A stretch of DNA of 64,000 bases from positions 1,116,001-1,180,000 of the forward strand of contig JAGMVK010000019.1 in assembly GCA_020747065.1 (NCBI GenBank). The letters are read 5' to 3'. The notes below the pieces were generated by a model that was not told where the DNA came from, searched no databases, and worked only from the letters and a program-made list of their open reading frames with translations. Positions 33,588-44,476 of this stretch are shown piece by piece. Position 1 is the stretch's first letter. Each line of letters begins with the position of its first letter. Both the position numbers and the translations under genes were made by a program. The DNA comes from Cadophora sp. MPI-SDFR-AT-0126 (Eukaryota; Ascomycota; Leotiomycetes; Helotiales; Ploettnerulaceae).

Positions 33588-34612
33588 GCAACAAGTCCGG
33601 CGTATACAGTAATCAAATCAAAGTGAACAATTGTCTTGGGGCCAAGGGGCGGTTTGGGGTTAGCTAAAATTGAGTGGTAGAAGTGAACTGATACCCATTT
33701 TTACCCACAACGGTCCATTTGTGAAATCAAGCCCTGTTCAGTCTTTCTTGGATATATGGGAATTCTTTATGAACTCATCTTGTCGTTGTGAACGGAATTC
33801 TTCTGTATTATTAAGGAGGCTGAAAGCTCCAGGCTCATCAAGGAGAGATCTCCAGAATGTAGCTAAGCATGCGAACTTCAATCCTCAGGGCTTTTTAAGA
33901 ATATCAGTCGCAAAAGTAATTCTGTGTAGCTACTCAATCGTAGAGCGAGTGGGGTGGGGAATGGGCGGGCGGGACAGCGGTTTCGGGGCGGCCACTACCT
34001 GCGGGTTGGACCATGAGCCAAAAAGGGCGTGATCACTCGATCCTAAATTAACAGGTTATATAATTAAGACTAATACTTCTAATACTATAAGCGCTATTAA
34101 TTATAAATATACTCTTTTTATTATTCTACTATAATACGTTAGCTAGTAATAGTCTTTTGAAGTTAGGAACTTTATAGTATTATAAATTGTAATAATAATT
34201 AAGTCGTATCTTTAACATTAGTTAAAGGTTAAATACAAGAGTTATTCTTTTTCTTTAGAGTAGAAGTCTATTTTTTAAGTAAGTGATTATATATTAAGAA
34301 CTAATCTTAGCGTAGATAGAGTTTAAGGTTTAGGTTTAATTTAGCTCTAATTGTAACGGTTCGGTATTTACTTATTATAAATACAAAGGCTCTAGAGTTG
34401 ATCTCTGATAATTAAGAAGTAAGTATATTATATAGATAGTCTAAGATAGTTACTAGTATAGTTAAGAATACTATTTAAGTTAAATATAAAGTTCTTATTT
34501 AATAGTAGATATACTAGTTTTTTAAGACGCGCTTACTATAGCGCAGGTATTCCTATAAATAATCTTTATAAATCATGAAATACTAAATAAAGTTATCTTA
34601 AATAGAGATAAA
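33588..34612. other. Transition into second RIP block
   Basis: About 450 bases of normal sequence with a plus-strand open frame (33670-34032) that I cannot identify. From about 34040 the DNA becomes extremely AT-rich. A stretch near 34322-34360 resembles the start of the 141-base repeat at 63521, in RIP-mutated form. Confidence 0.45.
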
Positions 34613-34862
34613 TGTGACGGCAGAGCCTTATGGCAGAGCCTTGGGGTGAATACTGGATTTCAGGGCAATTTCCGCATGCCTGCCTAAGCGAGCCTAAGCG
34701 AAATAAAGCGAATCTCCTTATATATTACCTCTTCCCCTCTATACCTTCTTTACTACATAATTATAGATTTTAAAAAACTCTTATTATTATTATATATCTC
34801 TTTATTAATATATAAGATAGTAGTTATATATAATTACTATCTTTTTAGAGTAAGGTATTATA
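34613..34862 (+). repeat. LTR of gypsy-type element (5' copy, 250 bases)
   Basis: Begins TGTGACGGCAGAGCC and ends AAGGTATTATA, aligning along its whole length to the solo LTR at 52537-52796 and to 44226-44476. The first 110 bases are almost unmutated, the rest heavily AT-shifted. Confidence 0.8.
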
Positions 34863-36459
34863 TTATCTATAACTCTTTACTATATTATCTAAGAAGATAG
34901 TAAATATCTCCTATAATAAATACTTCTAGAGCTTTACGTATAGTAATATAGTTAACTTAAGATAGAGATAGCTTATACTAAGCTTAGACTTAATAAATAG
35001 TATCTAATCCTTCTTTATTAAATATAAAGACTATAAAGCTTTCACCTCCTTCCTTTTTCTTGATTTTAATTTAATAAGAAAACTAATTCCTCTTCTCTAG
35101 TTTTCTTTCTTTAATTAGGAAGCTTAAGCTAAAGAAAACGCCTTCTAATAATACTAATATATTGTTCTTTTTAATATTTAATCCCCTTATAAATATAACT
35201 TTTATAAGAGTATTAAATAATAAAGGTATAACTAATTCTACTCCCTTTATAACCTCTAACTTGTAATTAGCGAGTTCCGTATTAATTATATAAGCTAAAA
35301 ATACCTCTAGTAATAGTTCTAAAGCTATTAAGGTATAAGTAGAAAGAATTATAGTATTAAAGCTAAAGTTAAATACTTAGAAGCGGATTTAAGAGACTAG
35401 GATTACTTACTTAGAGAGATTAATAGTATTATAGGCTTAATCTCCTTAATATAATATACTAAATAATAAGTCTATCTTATTTAAGCTAGAACTTATACCT
35501 CTATTTCTCTTTATTAAATCTAATAACTTAATACCTTTATTCTATTACCCTATTAAAAGTAAAGGTACTACTATAGCCTTTAGAATACTAAATAGTAATA
35601 ATAGTAGTAGTAATAATAAAGGCTCTCCTTTTACTTATTCTATATAATATTTAGTTATTTCTTTATATTCTTACTTCTTTTTCCTGTCTAATTTCTTTAT
35701 TACTACTTATATTAAGAAGATTCTAAACCTTTTAATAAAATTCTTTAATAGTAAAAAGTATAGCCTATATCTTTAAGAGAATTAGGTATATAATACTCTT
35801 TAATAATACTAAGTGTACTTCGCTAATAAAGACTATAAGAAGGACTAGCTACTTACTTAAACTAAAGGAATTATATATAGTTTTCTAGAATTCTTTTTTA
35901 TCTAAGTAGAGTATAATAAGAGTGGAAGTATTATTAATACTTTAGACTTAATTTATAAGGTAGTTTCCTTTCTTTATAATCTTATAAAAAAAAGAAAGTA
36001 TATATCTTTTATATAAGAAAATAATAATAGAACTAAAATAAATCTTTTAAGAATTTTACTAACTTTTTTAGATTACTACGCGAAAAGCTAGTATTATAAA
36101 TCTCCTAGTTCTTAAGAAAGATCTTAAAGATAAAATACTTTAGTGCTTTTAGAAGAAGCTATATTAGAAATTCTATAATACTATAACCTTAAAAGAATAG
36201 GTAGAAGTAATTTAAATAGAAGATTAAGGCTAAGCTATTAAAGCTTTACTTATTAACTTTATCTATAAATCTTCAGCCTTTACTTTAAAAGTATTTATAT
36301 ATATGATAGCTAATTATTAAAAGCCTTAAGTAAGTATTTATACCTCCTTACTTATAGAAACCTTCTTTCCTTAGTAGGTAAAGATAAGTAACTTAATATT
36401 TATATATATAGGAGATTAATTAGTTCCTCGATTCTCTTAATTACTTATATATACTAATA

Positions 36460-36512
36460 ACGTGGTTTATCAGCGAGTCGATCATATCAGCGAGTCGATC
36501 ACTTTTCCTTGG
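36460..36512 (+). repeat. Left 53-base terminal inverted repeat
   Basis: Perfect reverse complement of 38266-38318. Contains two tandem 17-base subrepeats (36468-36484 and 36485-36501), likely transposase binding sites. Confidence 0.92.
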
Positions 36513-36557
36513 CATCGACTTCTAAAACTTGAACACGCGTTTTTTCACCTATTTATT

Positions 36558-38222
36558 ATGGATATTCAAACCCAGGAAGCGCGAATCATTCTAGCTATCG
36601 AGGCAATTCGATCGTCCAAAAAACTAAGCAAACGCTCTGCTGCAAAGATCTACAAAGTACCATATACCACACTCTCCGACAGAATGGCCGGCCGAACCTA
36701 CCGCCCAGATTCTAAAGCCAATTGTCATAAGCTGACTGAGGTAGAAGAACAAGTAATTCTTCAAAATATACTCGATATGGATTCCAGAGGATTTGCGCCC
36801 CGGCTGGCTGGTGTAGAAGATATGGCCAACTTTATCCTCGAATCGCGGGGGGGAAGACGCGTCGGCAAGCTTTGGGCTCATCGATTTGTACAACGACAAC
36901 CAGGCCTAAAGACGCGTTTTAATCGCGTTTATGATTTCCAAAGGGCCTTATGCGAAGATCCAGTGCTAATTAGCGCGTGGTTCCGACTTGTTTCGAATAT
37001 GCGGGCGAAGTATGGAGTTTTGGATTGCGATATTTACAATTTTGATGAAACTGGGTTTATGATGGGTGTTATTTGTCCTGGAATGGTTGTTACTTGTGCA
37101 GATCGGTGTGGCAGAGGCAAGGCAGTTCAGCCAGGCAATCGGGAATGGGCTACAGCAATTGCCTGTATCAATGGGGAGGGCTGGAGTATCCCTCCATTCT
37201 TGGTGGTTCAAGGCAAGAACCATCTCTCCAACTGGTATACCGACGGCGGCCTCCCACCCGATTGGGTTATCAAACCGACAAGTAACGGGTGGACAAACAA
37301 TGAGACAGGCCTGGAATGGTTAAAACACTTCAACAAACACACTGCTACTCGTGCAAAAGGTCTATATCGAATGCTGGTGTTGGATGGGCATAACAGTCAT
37401 GAATCGGCCGAATTTCAAGAGTTTTGCAAAGTACACAACATTATAACTCTTGGACTGCCTCCTCATTCATCTCATCTAACCCAACCACTTGATATTGGAT
37501 GTTTTAGTGTGTTGAAGCGGGCGTATAGTCGGCAGATAGAGACGTTCATCAAAGCCCACATCAACCACATCACAAAGGTCGAGTTCTTTCTAGCCTTTCA
37601 AGCAGCATATAAGGAAACAATGACGGTTGAAAACTGTCAGGCTGGATTCCGTGGAGCTGGCTTAGTACCTTTCAATCCACAAGCTGTGATTTCAAAGCTT
37701 GACGTCAAGTTACGGACTCCAACTCCCTCTCGACCATCGAGTGCTAACTCCCTCCCTTGGGTCTCTCAGACTCCTTGCAACCCAAGTGAAGCACTTTCAC
37801 AGTCAACTCTTGTGCGAAACCGTATTGCCTGTCATCAAGGAAGCTCGCCAACTCCACTTTTTGAAACAGTTGCTGCGTTAGTAAAGGGTACAGAGCGAAT
37901 GGCCCATGAGATGACCCTTCTGTCCGCTGAGGTACGCTCTCTTCGAGCAGCTAATGAAGCCCTAAGCCAACGCCGCAGGGCTAAAAAGTCTCGTGTCCGT
38001 CAAGGAGGAGCACTTACAGTAGAGGATGCACAGGATATTTTGGCCCAGAAGGATGTAGATGAGCAAGTACGACGCGACATACGTGAAGCGGGGAGTAATC
38101 GAAAGGAGGGGCAACCGTCTGGACGGCACTGTAGAACTTGTGGAAAAGCTGGTCACAACGCGCGAACTTGTCATGAAGTTGGAGATATATCTAGTTCATC
38201 AGATTCCGAGAGTAATAATTAA
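36558..38222 (+). CDS. Pogo-family transposase (DDE_1), 554 aa
   Basis: Starts at the ATG at 36558; the open frame reaches back to a GTG at 36462 inside the inverted repeat, which is not a plausible start. The N-terminus has a Psq/CENP-B type helix-turn-helix (ARIILAIEAIRSSKKLSKRS, then AAKIYKVPYTTLSDRM) and a second DNA-binding region to about residue 135. The catalytic DDE_1 core carries Asp163 (NFDETGF), Asp276 (LDGHNSH) and Asp312 (QPLDIGCF), a DD35D spacing as in pogo/Fot enzymes. The C-terminus holds a coiled-coil-like stretch and, at about 525-538, a CCHC zinc knuckle (CRTCGKAGHNARTC), followed by a Ser/Asp/Glu-rich tail. All catalytic residues are present, so it may be active. Confidence 0.92.
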   Translation: MDIQTQEARIILAIEAIRSSKKLSKRSAAKIYKVPYTTLSDRMAGRTYRPDSKANCHKLTEVEEQVILQNILDMDSRGFAPRLAGVEDMANFILESRGGRRVGKLWAHRFVQRQPGLKTRFNRVYDFQRALCEDPVLISAWFRLVSNMRAKYGVLDCDIYNFDETGFMMGVICPGMVVTCADRCGRGKAVQPGNREWATAIACINGEGWSIPPFLVVQGKNHLSNWYTDGGLPPDWVIKPTSNGWTNNETGLEWLKHFNKHTATRAKGLYRMLVLDGHNSHESAEFQEFCKVHNIITLGLPPHSSHLTQPLDIGCFSVLKRAYSRQIETFIKAHINHITKVEFFLAFQAAYKETMTVENCQAGFRGAGLVPFNPQAVISKLDVKLRTPTPSRPSSANSLPWVSQTPCNPSEALSQSTLVRNRIACHQGSSPTPLFETVAALVKGTERMAHEMTLLSAEVRSLRAANEALSQRRRAKKSRVRQGGALTVEDAQDILAQKDVDEQVRRDIREAGSNRKEGQPSGRHCRTCGKAGHNARTCHEVGDISSSSDSESNN

Positions 38223-38265
38223 TTTGATGTGTTGTGGTTGATTTATTCAAGTTTGAAGTTCCGTG

Positions 38266-38318
38266 CCAAGGAAAAGTGATCGACTCGCTGATATGATCGA
38301 CTCGCTGATAAACCACGT
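38266..38318 (-). repeat. Right 53-base terminal inverted repeat
   Basis: Starts CCAAGGAAAAGTG and ends GATAAACCACGT, followed by the TA duplication. Identical to the left arm in reverse complement. Confidence 0.92.
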
Positions 38319-41300
38319 TATACCGTATACTTTTTTTCTAATAAATACCCTATAGTATTTCTTATTCTAATTATTAAGTTAATAGCTATATACTTTTTAG
38401 GTTAATAAGCTCTAAGTTAATAATAGTATCTCTGAATATAATAGTAAGACTATAGATAATAATAACTAGAATACCAAACCTTTCTTAAAGATATTCTAGG
38501 GAAATAATAATACTTAAGGAAAGCCTTTATTTTAGGTTTTATATAAGATATATAATATTTTAATTTTATAAAGCTTCTTAATAGTAAATTATTAATGATC
38601 CTAATTACTCTCTTTAAGAATAGCTTTTTATATAAAGTACTAGTACTTCTTGATTTAAGAGTAAATAGTTATTATTTTATTAATTACTCTTTTTTAAAAT
38701 CTCTTTCTTTCCTTTTAAAACCTTTACTTTACTAATTACTAGCGCCTATTTTAGTAAAAGGATTTAATAGCGCCCTAAGTAGAAAGATCAGTTATTACAC
38801 TACTATAAATTTTACTATAAATTAATATTTATAATTCTTTACTTCTTTTTTTATTATAAACTTTAGAAATTATGGAATTATTATTAAGAGAGCGTAGTTT
38901 AAGTACTATAATATCCTAATTAATACTACTAAATACTAATTAATATAGCTATTAAATTACCCTCTAACTATTACTTTTAGAAGAAATATCTAGATTACTG
39001 ACTTATACTATAATAAAGTGAAGTATTACTACTAGCGTAATATAAAATATAGAAACTACTAATTAGATTAATTCTAGTAGACTTATAATATAGATACTCC
39101 CTTTTAGAATAAAGCTTATTATAGCTTACTTAATTTTCTTATTAGTATTAATACTATTACTTCTATTCTCTTTTCTTTATAATTACTAATAAACTTTATA
39201 TTAAGGGAGAATCTTTATTACTCTTATTAAGTATATATTCTCTCTCCTAGAGAGATCTTAAGAAGTGTAAACTTTACTACTATTAAAAGGCCTATAGTTA
39301 TTAATTCCTTAATTACTATAGCTTATATAAAAATCGTGCTATTATAACAGATAATCTACTAAAGTATAATATTAGGAATAGAAAACTCTATACTTCTTTA
39401 TAGAAAACTTGGTAGAAATCCCAAAGTATTAGTACTACGATATATTAATAAAGAAGCTATAATCCTATTTCTAAATAATAGAGAATAATTAAAGGAATTA
39501 TAATTAGAGTTTAAGTACTTAATTACTCCTATAAATCTAGCTTTATTTAAGCTATTTTCGTATAAGGAAGGTATAATTAATAGCTATAACTTCTCTAGTA
39601 AGTTATAAGCGCGATTATAGAACAATTCTAGATCTTCTTTATAATCTTTAGGTATAAGAACCTTCTTATAATTCTTTAAGAAAAGTATTAATAAATCTGT
39701 AAGTATATAAGAATTAATAAGTAAATATTATTACTCTCTCCTATTATATAATCTTTACTTCTATAATAAACCCTTTCCTTTTACTTAATAGGATTAAGAT
39801 CTAGAAACTAATAGTTCTATAAAGTTTTATATTACTTAAATTTATTAACTTACTACTATTAATACTTTAATTATTATTAATAACTTCTCTTTTATCTTCG
39901 CGATATATAACTATTAAGAAATTAGTATAAGTACTTTTATAAGTATATTACTTAATAGAAAGTTAAAATTAAAGAAATTTATAGTACTTTTATAAAAGAT
40001 AATAATATAACTTTTAATACTAAGCTCTTACTTCTATAAACTATTATATTATCTAGAAAAGTAAGTTACTAAATTAAATAAAAGAAATTAAGAGAAGATT
40101 AAGTATATTATAATTTCTAAAGAATTAGCTTTACTTATACTTTTCTTATAAGCTATTAGTATAAAACTTTACTTAATTCCTATAGAAGGAAGAATTAAGT
40201 GCTTCTTACTTATAGAAGAAGATTAGTAGAGTACTAGCTCTTATATTCCTTTAATAACTTTAATTTCTAATAATAATTCTCTTCCTACTTAATAACTTAT
40301 TAATATTAATATTAAGAAAGATAATATTCTTTAGCTCTAAGTCGTATATAAACTTTCTCTTATAGAAGCGTTTGTTATTAACTTTCTCTTTACTATTATT
40401 TCTAATAATACTTCTTTAATAAAGAAAAGATAATAAAGCTAACTAGTACCTTACTTTATAATAAATAAAATTATTATAGAATAAAGAAAAAAACTCGGAA
40501 CTTTATATTTATAAAAGTTATAATAAGAGAATAGTCTAGAACTTATAATATATATCTTATAGTATAAATACTTAATTCTTACTTTAGAAGTTAATAAAGA
40601 ATCCTTTGCCTAACTTATAAATAAGTATTTATATCTTTAGAATATATAGAAAAGAAAAAAGAATCTCTTAAGTAATTCTATTATTAATTCTAATACTTCT
40701 TTACACTTTCTAAAAGAGTATAGCTCTTAAGCTAAGGATTATATTAATTTACCTTAGAAAATAACTTAATAGATATATCTTCTTATAGAATTAAGTATAA
40801 ATACTTGTTTACTTTAGTCTCGCACTTCTTTAATAAGACTTATAAGAGCTTTAAATATTAGATAAAGAAGTATATATTAAGTAGATATTACTTTAATTAA
40901 TAGTGTAGCTTTCTATTTATTAGCTAAGTATAAGACTATAAATAAGATATTTATAGCTATAATCTTAAAAGTAGATACTTTACTCGAGTAATATTTATAA
41001 AAGTAATATAGAATTATTACTATTTCTAATTTAGCTATTAAATTAACTAAGTATTATATAATACTATAGTAATTTATTATATATCTTAATAAGTTAGATA
41101 TAGAACTAGTAATTTCCTTAGAATATACTAAATAGTCTTATATATTCTTTAAAGTAGTAAGTGATATACTTCTTCTCTACTACTTATATAATTATAAGAT
41201 TAAGCTAGAAGATGAAGGAGAGAAAGCTCTTAAGTACTTCTTATTATATAAGATATTAGCAGAGGAATTTATAGCTATTAAAGAATATATTACTAATAAC

Positions 41301-44212
41301 CTTAATAAAGGATTTATTAAACCTTTTTAAGTACTATTTACTATCTTTATTTTTTTTATTAAGAAATTAAATAGCTCCCTCTATTTATATATTAATTTTT
41401 AAGTATTAAATTCCCTTACTTATAAGAATTAATATCCTTTTCCATTAATTAATAAAACCTTAGCTTATATTACTAGTACTTACATCTTTATAAAGCTTAA
41501 TATTCGCTAAGTATTTTATAGAATATAAATAGACCTAGCTTTAAAAGAGTATATAATCTTTAGGATAAAATATAGAGTATATAAGTATAAGATTCTTCTA
41601 TTTAAACTTACTAATAGCTTAGTAATATATTAGTGCTACATAAATAATATTCTCTTTAATTACTTTAATGATTTTTATATTATATACCTAGATAATATTC
41701 TTATATACTCTAAGGATTTCTTAAAGTATTATCTTTATATAAAAAAGGTATTATAATATCTATAAGATATAGGCCTCTAAGCGGATCTAAAGAAGTATAA
41801 GTTTAGAGTTATAAGAATTAAGTACCTAGGATTTATTATATTAACTTTCGGCCTGGAAATTAATTCTGAGAAGGTCTCTATAATTATTAAATAAATTTAT
41901 GCTTTTTCTATTAAAGGTGTATAATCTTTTCTTAGTTTTTATAATTTTTATTAATGCTTTATCCGCGACTATAGTATTATAGTAAAACCTCTTATTTATC
42001 TTACTACGAATAATATTCCCTTCTACTTTACTATAAAGTATAAAGAGGCTTTTAATTACCTTAAATATACTTACTTTAGCCTCTCTCTTAAGGTATTACT
42101 AGTAAGATCTGTCCTGCCTACTTAAAACCGATATAAGTAATAGTATTATTACCGGAGTACTTTCCTAAAGACACGATAAGGACTGGTTTCTTATTACCTT
42201 CTTTTTAAAGACTATACTCTCTATAGAGTTTAATTACGCTATTTATAATAAGGAAATACTTACTATTATCTATTCCTTTAAATATTAGAGAATTAAGCTT
42301 ACGGAAGCTTCTTACTAGATTTATATTATTATAGACTATAAAGCTTTAAAATACTTTATAATCTCTAAATAATTAAATACTTAATAAGCTCGATAGGCTA
42401 AACTCCTAATTAATTATAATTTCATAATTACCTACTACTTTAGAGTTTATAACCTTTTAGTTAATACTCTTTCTTATAAGTTAGATAAGCTGAATTAATA
42501 AAATACTAAAAAGAAAATATAGTGCTTATAGTAACTTCTTCGCTGTAATTAAGTTAATCCTAGTCTTCTTTTCTAAGAAATTTAGCTAAATAATAATATA
42601 ACCTAGCTAAGGGTAAGTATAAGAGCTACTACATCCCTTCCTATATTCTCTGTAGTATAATAAGTCCTTAATACTAACTATAATACTCCTTTCCTTAAGA
42701 CTCTTTACTAATAAACTACTTCTGGTTTCTTAGGTAAGCTAAGTATAGAAGGTAACCTCTTATTATATAAGGGTAGACTTCTAGTCCCTGATAATAATTA
42801 CCTTCGCACTCTTATAATCCAAGAGGTTTATAATTGAATTATAATAGTACACCTTAGTACTAAGAAGACTATTCAACTTCTCTCTTCTTAGTACTAGTAG
42901 TATAGTATAGGTAAGATAGTAAAGTAATACTACTGTAATTATTACATTTACTAATAAATTTAAGTCTCCCGGGATAAAAAACCTAGTTTCCTTTACTCTT
43001 TACTTATTCTGTTTTACCCCTAGAAATATATTATAGTAAATTATTACTTATTTAATAAAGATAAATACGGATTTAATAATATACTCGTGTTTATTAACTA
43101 TTTCAATAAATAAGTAATAAGTATCTTCTACTAAAAGATAATAAATACCTATTAACTCGCCTATATATATTTACTATATATATTAATACTTTAGCGCTCC
43201 CTTAAGTATTACTTCTAATAGAGGTTCTTAATTTGTATCTAGATTCTAGATAGCTATTTACTAGATTCTAAGTATTAAAAAACAGCTATCTACTACTAAC
43301 TACCCTTAAATAAATAACTAGACTAAAGTATATAATTAATACCTCTAGTAAAGACTTCGGCCTTTTATTAGCTACTATTAAGATAACTAGTCCAAATTCT
43401 TACTTGTTATAAACTATACGCAGATAACACTCTCTTATAATTCTCTAGGAGGTCTCTCCCCCTTTAAAGTAGTCTATAAATATACCCCTCGCATAAATTA
43501 GGATTAGAAAATTAACTTACTAGACTTAGTTACCCCTACTAATAAATTAAATACTTAATAAGTTATTAAATATATTATATAATACTTTAAAATATAGCAA
43601 ATAGCTTAATTAAATCTTTCTATAGCTTAGGCTAAAATAGCTTAGTTATATAATCTCTCTTACTATAAGGTTAATTTTAATAAAGGTAGCTTTATTTAAC
43701 TTAATATATATTACTTTAAGATACTCTAGCTATCTAAGAAATTAGACCTACTTATAAATGGACTATTCTAAGTATTTAAGAAAGTTAGTAATTTATACTA
43801 CTTAGAATTACTAGTAAGTATAAAAGTCTATAATATCTTTCTTATAAATAAATTGCGAAAGGACTTCTAAGACCTCTTATTAAGGCAGATTTAAGAATTA
43901 CTTCTACTAATTAATATTACTAGAGATAATAAATAAGAGTTAAAGGAAGTATTTACTTATTATAAGTAATACTTAATACTCTCTTACTATATTACTTAAT
44001 TAAATTATAATATTAATTTAATATAGTATAATATCTTAAATCTTAAATATACTCTTTATAAAGTTAGAGACTTTTATTTTAATTACTTAAGTAAGTAAGA
44101 CTACTTATAAAGCTCCTTAAATAACTAAAGACTTAGGAAGATAGTATTAATAATTATAACTACTTTAATAAAGATTAAGAAATAGTAGGATATTTAAGGA
44201 TAAGCTTTTTCC

Positions 44213-44225
44213 AAAGAGAGAGATA
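44213..44225 (+). promoter_or_regulatory. Polypurine tract of gypsy element
   Basis: AAAGAGAGGATAG-type purine run directly before the 3' LTR start at 44226. It would prime plus-strand DNA synthesis and confirms the element's orientation. Confidence 0.6.
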
Positions 44226-44476
44226 GTATAATAATAAAGCTTTATAGTAAAGCCTTAAGGTAAATACTAGATTTTAGGGCAATTTCTATATACTTACTTA
44301 AGTAAGCTTAAGTAAGATAAAGTGAATCTCCTTATATATTACTTCTTCTTCTTTATACCTTCTTTACTATATAGTTATAGATTCTAAGAGATTCTTATTA
44401 TTATTATATATCTCTCTGTTAATATATAAGGTAATAATTATATATAATTACTATCTTTCTAGAGTAAGGCGTTATA
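44226..44476 (+). repeat. 3' LTR of gypsy element, heavily RIP-mutated
   Basis: Aligns with 52537-52796 throughout. In the first 70 bases nearly every difference is G-to-A or C-to-T (for example TGTGACGG has become TATAATAA). It ends AAGGCGTTATA. Confidence 0.82.

Larger units (their letters stand above)
36458..38320 (+). mobile_element. Intact pogo-like DNA transposon with perfect inverted repeats
   Basis: The 1859-base element (36460-38318) is flanked by TA duplications at 36458-36459 and 38319-38320. Its terminal inverted repeats are perfect over 53 bases, starting ACGTGGTTTATC. Inside each is a 17-base motif, TATCAGCGAGTCGATCA, repeated twice in tandem. It contains one complete transposase gene and has normal base composition although it sits in RIP-destroyed gypsy sequence. 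The insertion therefore happened after the surroundings were mutated, or the element has escaped RIP as a single copy. Confidence 0.92.
34613..44476 (+). mobile_element. Ty3/gypsy LTR retrotransposon, RIP-inactivated, with nested DNA transposon
   Basis: Bounded by two LTRs of about 250 bases, with a polypurine tract just before the 3' LTR. Plus-strand translation through stops gives a gypsy-type pol. Reverse transcriptase lies at about 41270-41950 (YLDNILIYSKD as the active-site box, LPLIN and LTNSLVIYQ blocks). RNase H is at about 42200-42500, integrase at about 42700-43650, and a possible chromodomain remnant at about 44030-44130. RT before integrase is the gypsy order. Removing the nested pogo element leaves about 8.0 kb. 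The bases flanking the two LTRs (ATAAA and ATTTA) do not match, so this may not be one undisturbed insertion. Confidence 0.78.
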
